Source: Alphaproteobacteria bacterium
GTDB taxonomy: Bacteria; Pseudomonadota; Alphaproteobacteria; Acetobacterales; Acetobacteraceae
Assembly (NCBI GenBank): GCA_026400815.1
Contig: JAPLOI010000022.1
Coordinates: 1 to 64,000 of the forward strand
DNA: 64,000 nucleotides
Direction: 5' to 3'
This document shows positions 48,752 through 58,480 of the stretch, piece by piece. The notes beneath the pieces are model-generated. The model saw only the letters and a program-made list of their open reading frames with translations, searched no databases and was not told the DNA's origin. A program made the translations under genes and the position numbers. Within the stretch, counting starts at the first letter, position 1. The number at the start of each line of letters is the position of its first letter.

Positions 48752-49789
48752 TTAAGCCACGCCCATCGCGGCGAGGCATTTGCGCATTACCGAGGGCAGC
48801 GCCTCCCCGGCCAGGGCGTCGGCGGGGCGCAGGAAGCCCTCGCCGCTGATCGACGGCACCTCGGCGGCGTAGAGCGTGATCGCCAGTTCGAAATGGGTGA
48901 AGCCGTGGCTGGCCGTGCCCGCCGGGCGCCAGTGGGCGAGTTGCGGCGCATGGGCCAGTGCGTCGGCCTCCGGCCAGGGCGTGTCGCGCCAGGGCGTGCC
49001 GGGCAGTTCCGTCATGCCGCCGAGCAGGCCGCGCGGCGGGCGGCGGCGCAGCAGCACGCGGCCTTGTGCGTCCGTCAGCCAGAAATGGGCGCCGTGGCGC
49101 AGCGGGCGGGCCTTCTTCGGCGCCTTGCGCGGCAGTTCCGCCGCGATGCCCTGCGCGCGGGCGGCGCAGCCTTCCTGCCACGGGCACAGCACGCAGGCCG
49201 GCGAGGTGGGCGTGCAGATCGTGGCGCCGAGGTCGAACAGCGCCTGGGTGAAATCGGACGGGCGGGCGCGGGCATCCTGGTCGTCGCCCAGGCGCTGCGC
49301 GGCGGCGGCAATTGCCGGCTTGCCCGCCGGCAGTGGCGCCGCGATGGCGAAGATGCGCGACGTTACCCGCTCCACATTGCCGTCCACAGGGACTACCGGG
49401 ATGGCGAAGGCGATGGAGCCGATGGCCGCCGCCGTGTAGGGCCCGATGCCCGGCAGTGCCTGCAGCCCCTCCAGCGTGGTGGGGAAGGCGCCGGCGGCCG
49501 CCACCGCCTTGGCGCAGGCGTGCAGGTTGCGGGCGCGGGCGTAGTAGCCCAGCCCCGCCCAGGCCTGCATGACCGCCTCCTCCTCCGCGCGGGCCAGGGC
49601 CTGCACCTCGGGAAAGCGCGCCAGGAAGCGTTCGTAGTAGGGTGCCACCGCCGCCACCGTTGTCTGCTGCAGCATGATCTCGCTGAGCCAGACGCGGTAC
49701 GGGTCGGGAATTTCGCCCGGCAGGGCGCGCCAGGGCATGGCGCGGCGATGGCGGTCGTACCAGGTCAGCAAGGCAGCAGCGCGGGGCAT
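48752..49789 (-). CDS. mutY: A/G-specific adenine glycosylase
   Basis: 345 residues from the ATG at 49789. It removes adenine mispaired with 8-oxoguanine. The catalytic pair is E37 (LSEIMLQQT) and D136 (VPVDGNVERV); the helix-hairpin-helix is LPGIGPYTAAAI. The [4Fe-4S] ligands C192, C199, C202 and C208 have the canonical C-x6-C-x2-C-x5-C spacing. A NUDIX-like C-terminal domain (about 230-345) reads 8-oxoG. The start codon is only 9 bases from that of the divergent DUF721 gene. Confidence 0.95.
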   Translation of the reverse strand: MPRAAALLTWYDRHRRAMPWRALPGEIPDPYRVWLSEIMLQQTTVAAVAPYYERFLARFPEVQALARAEEEAVMQAWAGLGYYARARNLHACAKAVAAAGAFPTTLEGLQALPGIGPYTAAAIGSIAFAIPVVPVDGNVERVTSRIFAIAAPLPAGKPAIAAAAQRLGDDQDARARPSDFTQALFDLGATICTPTSPACVLCPWQEGCAARAQGIAAELPRKAPKKARPLRHGAHFWLTDAQGRVLLRRRPPRGLLGGMTELPGTPWRDTPWPEADALAHAPQLAHWRPAGTASHGFTHFELAITLYAAEVPSISGEGFLRPADALAGEALPSVMRKCLAAMGVA

Positions 49790-49798
49790 TCCAGGGGT

Positions 49799-50275
49799 AT
49801 GGCGACAGAGGACGACAGCGACAAGCCGGTGGCTGGCCGGCACGTCTATGGCCCGCGCGCCGTGGGTGCGCTGGTGCCGGGGCTGGTGAAGCCGGCCTTC
49901 GGCAAGCGCGCGCCGGCCACGGCGCAGGTGCTGGCGGATTGGGAGGCGATCATGGGCCCGGCGATCGCGGCCGTGAGCGTGCCGCGCAAGCTGTTCTCCG
50001 GCACCCTGGCCATCGCCTGTTCCGGCCCGATGGCGATGGAGCTGCAGCATTTGGCGCCGCAGCTGATCGAGCGCATCAACCGCCATCTGGGCAAGATCAC
50101 CGTCACCCGGCTGCGCTTCGTGCAGGATGCCCCGGCGCTGCGCCCGGCCCCGCGCCCGCCGCGCCCGGCCGCCGTGGCCAAGGCCCGCGCCGCGGTGGAA
50201 GGCCTGCCGGAAGGCGAGCTGCGCGATGCGCTGGAGGCGCTGGGCCGGGCTGTGCTGGCGAGCCGGGGAAGCTAG
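49799..50275 (+). CDS. DUF721 protein (DciA-like)
   Basis: 158 residues from the ATG at 49799. The central part VLADWEAIMGPAIAAVSVPR, followed by GTLAIACSGPMAMELQHLAP, is the DUF721 domain (about 40-110). DciA, the DUF721 protein, loads the replicative helicase DnaB in bacteria lacking DnaC; whether this alphaproteobacterial member does so is inferred. The C-terminal third is Pro/Ala-rich. It diverges from mutY and is followed by a thioredoxin-fold gene, an arrangement frequent in this group. Confidence 0.85.
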   Translation: MATEDDSDKPVAGRHVYGPRAVGALVPGLVKPAFGKRAPATAQVLADWEAIMGPAIAAVSVPRKLFSGTLAIACSGPMAMELQHLAPQLIERINRHLGKITVTRLRFVQDAPALRPAPRPPRPAAVAKARAAVEGLPEGELRDALEALGRAVLASRGS

Positions 50276-50347
50276 ACTGGCCCGGTTCGGTGGCGAGTCT
50301 GGACGTGGGCGCGGCAGCGCGCTAGAACACTACATATAGAGGTTCCA

Positions 50348-51043
50348 ATGGCGTTTTCACGGCGTGTACTACTAGGAATTGGGGCAGGCGTGGTGGTTTC
50401 GGCCGCCGCTGGCGGGCTGTGGTACGCCCGCAGGCCAGACCAGACCGTGGCCGCCCCGCCGCCCGGCGGTGGTTCTGCCCCGGCGCCCGCTGCCACGGCC
50501 GAGGGCATCATGGGCGAGCGTGCCATTGGCCGCGCCGATGCCCCCGTGGTGGTGCGGGAGTTCTTCTCGCTCACCTGCAGCCACTGCGCCGCCTTCCACC
50601 GCGACACCATGCCGCAGGTGAAGAAGGAGCTGGTCGAGACCGGCAAGATACGCTTCGTCTTCCACGATTTCCCGCTGGACCAGGTGGCGCTGACCGCCGC
50701 CGTGGTGGCCCGCCATCTGCCGGCGGCGAGCTACGATCCGTTCGTGTCGGCCCTGCTCGCCTCCCAGGATCGCTGGGCCTTCGCCCGCGGCGTGAACACC
50801 ACGGACGAGCTGGCCAAGATGGCGGCCCTCGCCGGCCTCTCCCGCGCCGCCTTCGATGCCGCGGTGGCGGATGAGGCCACGCGCGCCGCCCTGCTGAAGG
50901 CGCGCGATGATTCGTCGCGCATCTACGGCATCGACTCGACGCCCAGCTTCGTCTTCAGCGGCCCGGCCCAGCAGAACCAGAAGGCGGCCGGCGCCCGCCC
51001 GTATTCAGACTTCGCGCGACTCGTGCAGCAGGCCGCAGGATAG
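50348..51043 (+). CDS. DsbA-like thiol:disulfide oxidoreductase
   Basis: 231 residues. The N-terminal SRRVLLGIGAGVVVSAAAGG is a membrane anchor or signal with twin arginines. A Pro/Ala linker follows, then a thioredoxin fold with active site C77-SH-C80 (FFSLTCSHCAAFH) and the cis-proline loop STPSFVF near 200. It would form or shuffle disulfides in the periplasm. The gene lies between the DUF721 gene and smc; all three read in the same direction. Confidence 0.9.
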   Translation: MAFSRRVLLGIGAGVVVSAAAGGLWYARRPDQTVAAPPPGGGSAPAPAATAEGIMGERAIGRADAPVVVREFFSLTCSHCAAFHRDTMPQVKKELVETGKIRFVFHDFPLDQVALTAAVVARHLPAASYDPFVSALLASQDRWAFARGVNTTDELAKMAALAGLSRAAFDAAVADEATRAALLKARDDSSRIYGIDSTPSFVFSGPAQQNQKAAGARPYSDFARLVQQAAG

Positions 51044-51085
51044 GGTCGGCCAACCCCGCGGGCGCCCCGCCCGCGGGACATTGCC

Positions 51086-54000
51086 TTGGGAACCACCGCA
51101 TTGCCTGTGAGCTTCAGCCGCCTGCGCATCGCCGGGTTCAAGAGCTTCGCCGAGCCGGCCGTGGTGCATATCCTGCCAGGGCTCACCGGCGTGGTCGGGC
51201 CGAATGGCTGCGGCAAGTCCAACGTGGTGGAGGCGCTGCGCTGGGCGATGGGGGAGACCTCGGCCAAATCCCTGCGCGGCGGCGAGATGGACGACGTGAT
51301 CTTCGCCGGCACCGCCGCCCGCGCCTCGCGCAACCTCGCCGAGGTAACGCTCTATCTGGAAGAAACGGCCGGCATCGCCCCGCCGCCCTTCCATGAGGCG
51401 CCGGAGCTGGAGATCAGCCGCAAGATCGAGCGCGGCAATGGCAGCCAGTACCGCATCAACGGCCGCGAAGCGCGGGCGCGCGACGTGCAGACGCTGTTCA
51501 ACGACCTTGCCACCGGTGCGCATTCCTCCGGGCTCGTGAGCCAGGGCCGTGTTGGCGCGCTGGTCAACGCCAAGCCGGATGAGCGCCGCCAGTTGCTGGA
51601 GGAGGCGGCGGGGATCACCGGCCTGCATTCCCGCCGGCATGAGGCGGAGCTGAAGCTGCGGGCCGCCGAGAACAATCTCGCCCGTGCCGAGGACCTCCGC
51701 GGCCAGCTGGAAGGCCAGCTTGAATCACTGAAGCGCCAGGTGCGGCAGGCCAATCGCTACCGCGCCATCTCCGGCCTGGTGCGCGCGGCGGAGGCCGAGC
51801 TGCTGGCGATCCAGCGCGCGCGGGTGGACAGGGTGCGCGAGGTGGCGCAGGCCGCCATGCATGCGGCGGGTTCCGCCGTGGCCGAGGCCACCGTGGCCAC
51901 CGCCGCCGCCGCCGCACAGGCCGCCACCGATGCCGCCGCCCTGCCGGAACTGCGCTCCCGCGAAGGCGAGGCGCGCACCGGGCTGGAACGCCACCGCATC
52001 GCCGGCGAGCAGCTCGCCGCCGAGGAATCCCGCGCCCGCGAGGCGCTGTCCGGCGCCGCCGCGCGGCTGGAGACGATCGAGCGCGATCTCGCCCACGCCA
52101 CCACCCAGCAGCGCGACGCCACCGCCGCGGTGGAACGCCTCGCCGGGGAGGATGCCCGCCTCGCCGAGGAGGAAGCAGCCCACCCGCCTCGGCTTGCCGC
52201 CGCCGAGACCCGCGCCGCCGAGCTGGAAGATGCCGTGCGCACGGCGGAGGCGGAGGCCAATCGCGCTACCGAGCACGCCGCCGACCTCGCCGCCCGCCAT
52301 CGCGCCCTGTCGGAGGCGCTGGCCCAGGCCGAGCAGCGCGCCCGCCGCCTGATGGACCAGCGCACGCGCCTGGAAACGGAGGCCGCGCGCCTGGCCGGCC
52401 TGCGCGTTGATCCCGCGCGGCTGGAACAGGCCCGCGCCGCGCAGGAGGCCGCCACGGCCCGCGTGGAAGCCGCCGCCGCCGCGCTCGCCGCCGCCGAGCA
52501 GGCCCGCGCCGCCGCGCTGGAGCAGGCCACGAAGGCTCGCACGGAGGGGCTGCGTGGCATTGGCGCCGCCCGCGATGCCGCTTTGGCCGAAGCTGCCCGC
52601 GCCCGCGCCGCTGCGCTGGAAGCGGCCGAACAGCTGCGTACATCCGCACAGGCGGAGCTCTCCGAGGCGCGTGCCGCCGCCTCTGCCGCCGGTTCCGCCC
52701 GGGCCCGCGTCGCCGCCGAGGTGCAGGCGCTGGCCGAGGTGCTGGGCGTGCGCGACGGCGAAAAATGGCCACGCATGGTGGACCAGCTGGAGGTTCCCGC
52801 CGGGCTGGAAGCCGCCCTCGGCGCCGCGCTGGGCGAGGAGTTGGAGTCCGCTGCCGATACCGCTGCGGCCCGCCACTGGCGCGAATTGCCGCCGCTGTCC
52901 GGTTCCGCTGCGCTGCCGGTGCAGGCCCTCGCCGCGTTGGTGAAGGCGCCGGCCGCGCTGGCGCGTGCGCTGTCCCAGATCGGCCTGGTGGAGACCGATG
53001 AGCAGGGTGCCGCCGCCCAGCCCGCGCTGGCACCGGGCCAGATGCTCGTCTCCCGCCAGGGTGCCGTGTGGCGCTGGGATGGCTACACGATCAAGGCCGG
53101 CACCCCCACCGCCGCCGCCATCCGCCTGCAGCAGCGCAACCGCCTCGCCGGCCTGCGCACCAACCTCGCCAGCGCCACCGAAGCCGCCACCGCCGCCACC
53201 GCCCGGCTGCAAGCCGCCGAGCAGGCCGACCGCAGCGCCCGCCAGACCGCCGAAGCCCAGGCCCAGACGGCCCGCGCCGACGCCCAGCGTGCCGAGCAAT
53301 CTGCCCGCCAGCAGGCCGAGCAGGCGGAACGCTCCCTTCGTGCCGAGGCCGAGGCCGCCGAACGCAGCGCCAACGCCGCCGAGCACCAGGCCCGCGCCGA
53401 GCGCCGGGCTGCCGAGCAGGCGGTGGAACAGGCCGCCGCCACCGCCCGCCAGCTTTCCGCCCAGGCCGCCGATACCTCCGCCAAGCTCGCCGCGGTGGAG
53501 GAGCAATCCGCCCGCCTCGCCACCGAGGAGCAGGAGGCCGGCGCCCAGCTTGCCCAGGCGCGCCAGGCGCTGTCCGACCTGCCCGACCCCGCCGCCGGGC
53601 GCGCCGCCATGGAACAGGCCCGCGCCACCCTGGCCCGGTTGCGCCAGGACGAAACCACCGCCCGCAGCGAGCGCGACACGCTGATCCGCCAGGCCGGCGG
53701 CCGCGCCCATCGCCGCCGCCTGATCGCCACGGAGCGCCAGGATTGGGCGATGCGCGCGGCGGATGCCGATGGCCGTGTGACCGATTTGCGCGCCCGCGCC
53801 ACCGCCGCGACGCAGGAACGCGACAGCCTCGCCGCCGCGCCGGACGAGATTGCCACACGCTGGGCGGCGGCGATCGACGTGCTGGAGCAGGCCGAGGCCG
53901 CCCACCGCGCCATCGCCGACGCATTGACCCAGGCCGAAACCCGCGCCCTGCACAGCGACCGCACTGCGCGCGCTGCCGAGGCCGCGCTGGCCGCCGCGCG

Positions 54001-54865
54001 CGAGCGCGTGGTGCGGGTGGAAGGTGAGGCCGCGCAGGCGGAGCAGGCCTGGGGCGTGGTGGCCGAACGCATCCTGGAACGCCTCGGCGCCACCCCCGCC
54101 CTGCCGGACCCGCCCGCCGACCTGTTCGCGCCCGTCGAGGGCCGGCCTTCCGACGGCCAGCCGGTGGAAGACAAGGCCCGCCGCAAGCTCGAGCGCCTGC
54201 AGAAGGAGCGCGAGGAGATGGGCCCGGTGAACCTCCGCGCCGAGGTGGAGGCGGAGGAGATCACCAAGCAGGTCGATCTCATTGCCAAGGAACGCGGCGA
54301 ACTCACCACCGCCATCGCCAAGCTGCGCGGCTCCATCGGCCACCTGAACCGCGAGGGCCGGGAGCGCCTCTCGGCGGTGTTCGAGGCGGTGGACAAGCAC
54401 TTCCAGACGCTGTTCAGCCGCATGTTCGGCGGCGGCCGCGCCCATCTCGGCCTGGTCGGCTCCGACGACCCGCTGGAAGCCGGCCTGGAAATCTACGCCC
54501 AGCCGCCGGGCAAGAAGCTCTCCACCCTTTCCCTGCTGTCCGGCGGCGAGCAGGCGCTGACGGCGCTGTCGCTGATCTTCGCCGTGTTCCGCTGCAACCC
54601 CGCCCCGGTCTGCGTGCTGGACGAGGTGGACGCGCCGCTGGACGATGCCAATGTGGAGCGCTTCTGCCTGCTGCTGGACGACATGGTGCGCGAGACCGGA
54701 ACCCGTTTCATGGTGGTGACGCACCACCCCATGACGATGGCGCGGATGGACCGGCTGTATGGCGTGACGATGCAGGAACGCGGCGTCTCCCGCCTGCTGT
54801 CCGTCGATCTCCAGCGCGCCGCGGCGATGGTGGAGGGCGAGACCCCGGCCATGGCGGCGGAATAG
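51086..54865 (+). CDS. smc: Chromosome segregation ATPase SMC
   Basis: 1259 residues from a TTG at 51086; TTG 51101 and GTG 51107 are alternative starts and the last gives VSFSRLRIAGFKSF. Walker A GPNGCGKS at 38-45. A long Ala/Glu/Arg-rich coiled coil follows, with a hinge around 550-680 (LGVRDGEKWPRMVDQLEVP). A second coil then leads to the ABC signature LSLLSGGEQAL (LSGGEQ at 1151-1156) and Walker B VCVLDEVDAPLDD (about 1175-1187). It forms the core of the condensin complex with ScpA and ScpB, which are not in this window. The coil is unusually alanine-rich. Confidence 0.95.
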   Translation: MGTTALPVSFSRLRIAGFKSFAEPAVVHILPGLTGVVGPNGCGKSNVVEALRWAMGETSAKSLRGGEMDDVIFAGTAARASRNLAEVTLYLEETAGIAPPPFHEAPELEISRKIERGNGSQYRINGREARARDVQTLFNDLATGAHSSGLVSQGRVGALVNAKPDERRQLLEEAAGITGLHSRRHEAELKLRAAENNLARAEDLRGQLEGQLESLKRQVRQANRYRAISGLVRAAEAELLAIQRARVDRVREVAQAAMHAAGSAVAEATVATAAAAAQAATDAAALPELRSREGEARTGLERHRIAGEQLAAEESRAREALSGAAARLETIERDLAHATTQQRDATAAVERLAGEDARLAEEEAAHPPRLAAAETRAAELEDAVRTAEAEANRATEHAADLAARHRALSEALAQAEQRARRLMDQRTRLETEAARLAGLRVDPARLEQARAAQEAATARVEAAAAALAAAEQARAAALEQATKARTEGLRGIGAARDAALAEAARARAAALEAAEQLRTSAQAELSEARAAASAAGSARARVAAEVQALAEVLGVRDGEKWPRMVDQLEVPAGLEAALGAALGEELESAADTAAARHWRELPPLSGSAALPVQALAALVKAPAALARALSQIGLVETDEQGAAAQPALAPGQMLVSRQGAVWRWDGYTIKAGTPTAAAIRLQQRNRLAGLRTNLASATEAATAATARLQAAEQADRSARQTAEAQAQTARADAQRAEQSARQQAEQAERSLRAEAEAAERSANAAEHQARAERRAAEQAVEQAAATARQLSAQAADTSAKLAAVEEQSARLATEEQEAGAQLAQARQALSDLPDPAAGRAAMEQARATLARLRQDETTARSERDTLIRQAGGRAHRRRLIATERQDWAMRAADADGRVTDLRARATAATQERDSLAAAPDEIATRWAAAIDVLEQAEAAHRAIADALTQAETRALHSDRTARAAEAALAAARERVVRVEGEAAQAEQAWGVVAERILERLGATPALPDPPADLFAPVEGRPSDGQPVEDKARRKLERLQKEREEMGPVNLRAEVEAEEITKQVDLIAKERGELTTAIAKLRGSIGHLNREGRERLSAVFEAVDKHFQTLFSRMFGGGRAHLGLVGSDDPLEAGLEIYAQPPGKKLSTLSLLSGGEQALTALSLIFAVFRCNPAPVCVLDEVDAPLDDANVERFCLLLDDMVRETGTRFMVVTHHPMTMARMDRLYGVTMQERGVSRLLSVDLQRAAAMVEGETPAMAAE

Positions 54866-54975
54866 GAGCTTCCTGCCAAATTCTCGCCAGCCGGGACGAA
54901 TCCTCATCCCTGGATTGTCATTAGGACTTCGTTGAGGATCTTGGAGCGACGGTAGGCCTCCCGCGGAGGCTTCCC

Positions 54976-55854
54976 GTGTCTGTTCCGTCTGAAGATCTGA
55001 GCAAAAAGACCATCCTGACGGTGGATGACGACCCGAGCATGCGTGCCGTGGTGCGCGCCGCGCTGGAGCGGCATGGCTGCCGCCGGGTGCTGGCCGCGGG
55101 CTCCGGTGCCCGTGGCCTGGAACTCCTGGCGGCGCATCCGGTGGATATCGTGATCTGCGACATGCAGATGGACGCGATGGACGGCCTGGCCTTCCTCACC
55201 CAGGCGCGTGCCGCCCTGCCCAACGCCCGTTTCCGCGCCATCATGCTCACCGCCGGCTCGCCCGACCATCTCCAGGGCGTGCGCGACCTTCCCATCGAAG
55301 CCTGGCTGTTCAAGCCGATCACCGGCACCCGTCTGATCGAAGCGGTCGGCGCCGTGCTGGGCGGCCGCATCGAGGCGGTGATGCCGGAAGCCGAGACGGA
55401 CCGCGTGCTGGCGGAAATCGCTGCGCGCTACCGCATCAAGCTGGAGACCGACCTGGTGATGCTGGGCGAGATGGCCGCCCGCTTCGTGCAATCCGCCTAC
55501 GACGACCGCGAAAACGTCCGCCACCTGCGCCGCCTGCTGCACGACATGCGCGGCCAGGCCGGCACCTTCGGGCTGGACCTCGTCACCTCGCTCGCCACCA
55601 TCGGCGACGAGCTGCTGAGCCGGGCCGGCGAGGCGCGGGCCTATGGTGTTTCCTCTCATGCCGAGCTGGCCCGTGCGATCCATGTGATCGCCACCGCCAT
55701 CGGCATGGTGGTGAAGGCCGGCCTCACCGGCGATGGCGGCAAGACCGGCACCGAGCTGATGGCCAAGGTCGGCGCCTTCGTCGCGCCGCTGCGCGAAAGC
55801 CTGCATGTGGAGCCGACGCCGAAGCTCTCCAACCATGCCCGCGGGTGGGGCTGA
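54976..55854 (+). CDS. Response regulator with receiver and HPt-like domains
   Basis: 292 residues from a GTG at 54976, with GGAGG 6 bases upstream. The receiver domain (10-130) has the phosphoacceptor D62 (VICDMQMD) and conserved K113 (WLFKPITG). The C-terminal half is helical, with LLHDMRGQAGTFGL (H189), the pattern of a histidine phosphotransfer domain. There is no DNA-binding domain, so it would relay phosphate rather than bind promoters. It ends one base before the hybrid kinase start, so the pair is co-expressed. Confidence 0.85.
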   Translation: MSVPSEDLSKKTILTVDDDPSMRAVVRAALERHGCRRVLAAGSGARGLELLAAHPVDIVICDMQMDAMDGLAFLTQARAALPNARFRAIMLTAGSPDHLQGVRDLPIEAWLFKPITGTRLIEAVGAVLGGRIEAVMPEAETDRVLAEIAARYRIKLETDLVMLGEMAARFVQSAYDDRENVRHLRRLLHDMRGQAGTFGLDLVTSLATIGDELLSRAGEARAYGVSSHAELARAIHVIATAIGMVVKAGLTGDGGKTGTELMAKVGAFVAPLRESLHVEPTPKLSNHARGWG

Positions 55855-55855
55855 G

Positions 55856-58474
55856 ATGCTGCCCGTGTTGCGCCCGCGCTTCGGCCGCCTGCTCGCCTTC
55901 CTGCTGGGAACGGCGGTGGTGCTCGGTGGGCTCGCTGCCAGCTGGGGGCTGTACCGCGCCACGGTCGAGGAGGAGCAGGAGGAGCGCCGGGCCGCGCTCG
56001 CGGTGCGCGCGGAAAGCGTGGCACTGCACCTGGAGGCGCAGCTGCGCGGTGCCCGCGCCGCCGTGGCGGCGCTGTCGGCCCATCTGTTGGGGACCACGGA
56101 GGCCACCGATGCCATCGCCGAGCCATTCGCGCTGGAGCTGCAGCGCGAACTGCGCGGGCTCGATGCGCTGGGCGTGGCCGGCGTGGAGCCGGACTCCGCC
56201 GGCATGCGGCTGCGGCTGCTGGCGACGAACGGGGCCGCCGCCGGCGTCGAGGGGCTGGATCTCGGCGCGCGGGCCGACCTCACCGCGGTGCTGGCGCTGG
56301 CCGATGCCACGACAGAATCGGTGCTGACCGGGCGCGTGCTGCTGGGCGATGGTGGCGCAGGCGTGTTGCTGGTGCGCGCGGTGCCGCGCGTACCGGGCAG
56401 CAAGCGGCGCTACGCGGTGGCGGTGATGCGGCCCCAGGTGCTGCTGGCCGCCGCCATCGAGCAGGAAGCCGGCGTTCAGTTCGGGCTGCTCGACCGCTCG
56501 GCCCTGATGGACAATGCCTGGCTCGCGGGCGTGCCGAGCGCGCCCGACGAGGCCCATCGCGACATCCATACCGCCAACCGCCTGTGGTCGGTGGTGGCCG
56601 TGCCGGCGCAGGTGCCCACCGGGCTTCCGCGCAGCGTGCTGCTGCTGGCGCTCGGTGTGCTCGCCACCGCCGCCGCCACCACGGTGGCTGGCCTGCTCTT
56701 TCGCTGGCGCGCCCGCGTGGCGCTGGAGGCCGGCTGGCGCACCCGGGACCTGCAACTGGCACTGCGCAAGCTGGAGGCCAGCCAGCAGCGCTTCGAGGAT
56801 TTCCTGGCCGCGGCCAGCGACTGGTACTGGGAGACCGACGCGCAGTACCGCTTCACCTTCCGCTCCGCCGGCGCCCCAGAGGCCGGTGGGCAGGGCGAGC
56901 ATGTGCAGGCGCTGATCGGGCTCGACCGCCTCACCGATGACGACCCGGAAATGGAGATCGCCCCGCGCCGTGCCATGCTGGATCGCCACCGCGCCTTCGC
57001 CCGCCTGCGCTGCATCCTCACCACCGAGGAGGGCCAGCAATCCATCAGCTTCACCGGGCGCCCGGTCTTCGGCCCCGACGGCACCTTCCTCGGCTACCGC
57101 GGCAGCGCACGCGACGTGACCGCCGCCGCGAAGGCGGAGGCCGCGGAACGCATGGCACGCGTGGCGGCGGAGTCGGCCACGCGTGCCAAGTCCAACTTCC
57201 TGGCCAATATGAGCCACGAGATCCGCACGCCGATGAACGGCATGATCGGCATGGCCCAGATCCTGCGCCATAGCGGGCTCGACCCCGCGCAGCGCCGCAA
57301 CGTCGATCTCATCCTGCGCTCCGCCAACAGCCTGCTGACGGTGCTGAACGACATTCTCGACTACTCCAAGCTGGAGGTCGGCTCGATCCAGATGGAGGCG
57401 GTGCCGTGCCAGATCGCCGACCTCATGGAAGACGTCGCCTCCCTGGTGCGCCAGACCGCGGAGGAGAAGGGCGTGGCGATGCATTGCGTGCTGCCGCCGG
57501 TGCCGCCGCCCGCGGTGATGGGCGATCCCGTGCGGCTGCGCCAGATCCTGATGAACCTCGTCTCCAACGCGGTGAAGTTCACCAGCCAGGGCAGCGTGCG
57601 CCTGATGCTCACCTGCCAGGAGCCGGTGCCGGCGCCGGCCGGTGGCCCGCCGCGCGTGGAACTGCGCATCGCGGTGGCCGATACCGGCATCGGCATGGAC
57701 CAGCAGACCATCGCCCGCCTGTTCACCCGCTTCATGCAGGCCGACCCGTCCTCCACCCGCCGCTTCGGCGGCACCGGGCTGGGCCTGTCGATCGCGCAGG
57801 AACTGGCCCGCATCATGGGTGGGCAGGTGGCGGTGGAAAGCCGGCTGGGCGAAGGCAGCACCTTCACCCTTGTGCTGTCGCTGGCGCTCGCGCCAGAGGC
57901 CAATGCCGCACCGGAGGCAGAGGAGCCATCCGCCCTGCTGCCGGAGGAGGACGTGTCGCTGCGGATCCTCGCCGCCGAGGACGACGAGATCAACCGCATG
58001 GTGCTCTCCGGCTTCATCTCCCCCTATGGCCATTCCCTCACCCTGGTGGGTGACGGCGCGGAGGCCGTGGCGGCGGTGCAGCGCGAGGCCTTCGACATCG
58101 TGCTGATGGACGTAATGATGCCGAAGCTCGATGGCGTGCAGGCCACACGTGCCATTCGCGCCCTGCCGCCGCCGCATTGCGAGGTGCCGATCATCGCCCT
58201 CACAGCCAATGCGCTGGCCGGCCACCGGGAAGAGTATCTCAAGGCCGGGATGGACGACTACGTCAGCAAGCCAATCTCGCGCGCTGCGCTGTATCGTGCC
58301 ATCGAACGGCGGCTGGGCCTGCGCGCCTTCTCGCGGGTGAGCGCGGAGCCCGCCCCCGCCCTGCCAGCGCCCCCGCCACTGCCCCCATCGGCGGCCACCG
58401 ACCCCGGCGCGATGGCGGACCTCACCGCCTTCATGGCCAGCCTGGAGCCGCCCGCCGCGGAAGTGACCCGGTAG
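55856..58474 (+). CDS. Hybrid sensor histidine kinase
   Basis: 872 residues from the ATG at 55856. Membrane segments at about 11-33 and 260-283 enclose a periplasmic sensor (CHASE-like in position). Then comes a PAS domain (about 310-420), HisKA with H454 (NMSHEIRTPMNG), HATPase (NLVSNAVKFT, DTGIGM, GTGLGLSI) and a receiver with D752 (VLMDVMMPKLDG) and lysine in VSKPIS. The tail is Pro-rich and holds no HPt domain; that function is probably supplied by the preceding REC-HPt protein. A 98-bp hairpin array begins 7 bases after the stop. Confidence 0.93.
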   Translation: MLPVLRPRFGRLLAFLLGTAVVLGGLAASWGLYRATVEEEQEERRAALAVRAESVALHLEAQLRGARAAVAALSAHLLGTTEATDAIAEPFALELQRELRGLDALGVAGVEPDSAGMRLRLLATNGAAAGVEGLDLGARADLTAVLALADATTESVLTGRVLLGDGGAGVLLVRAVPRVPGSKRRYAVAVMRPQVLLAAAIEQEAGVQFGLLDRSALMDNAWLAGVPSAPDEAHRDIHTANRLWSVVAVPAQVPTGLPRSVLLLALGVLATAAATTVAGLLFRWRARVALEAGWRTRDLQLALRKLEASQQRFEDFLAAASDWYWETDAQYRFTFRSAGAPEAGGQGEHVQALIGLDRLTDDDPEMEIAPRRAMLDRHRAFARLRCILTTEEGQQSISFTGRPVFGPDGTFLGYRGSARDVTAAAKAEAAERMARVAAESATRAKSNFLANMSHEIRTPMNGMIGMAQILRHSGLDPAQRRNVDLILRSANSLLTVLNDILDYSKLEVGSIQMEAVPCQIADLMEDVASLVRQTAEEKGVAMHCVLPPVPPPAVMGDPVRLRQILMNLVSNAVKFTSQGSVRLMLTCQEPVPAPAGGPPRVELRIAVADTGIGMDQQTIARLFTRFMQADPSSTRRFGGTGLGLSIAQELARIMGGQVAVESRLGEGSTFTLVLSLALAPEANAAPEAEEPSALLPEEDVSLRILAAEDDEINRMVLSGFISPYGHSLTLVGDGAEAVAAVQREAFDIVLMDVMMPKLDGVQATRAIRALPPPHCEVPIIALTANALAGHREEYLKAGMDDYVSKPISRAALYRAIERRLGLRAFSRVSAEPAPALPAPPPLPPSAATDPGAMADLTAFMASLEPPAAEVTR

Positions 58475-58480
58475 CGCCGG

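Noticed and set aside
51725-54907. A 1060-codon open frame on the minus strand opposite smc
   Set aside because: It is a mirror of the alanine-rich smc coiled coil, giving Gly/Leu/Gln-rich low-complexity sequence with no motif or start signal.
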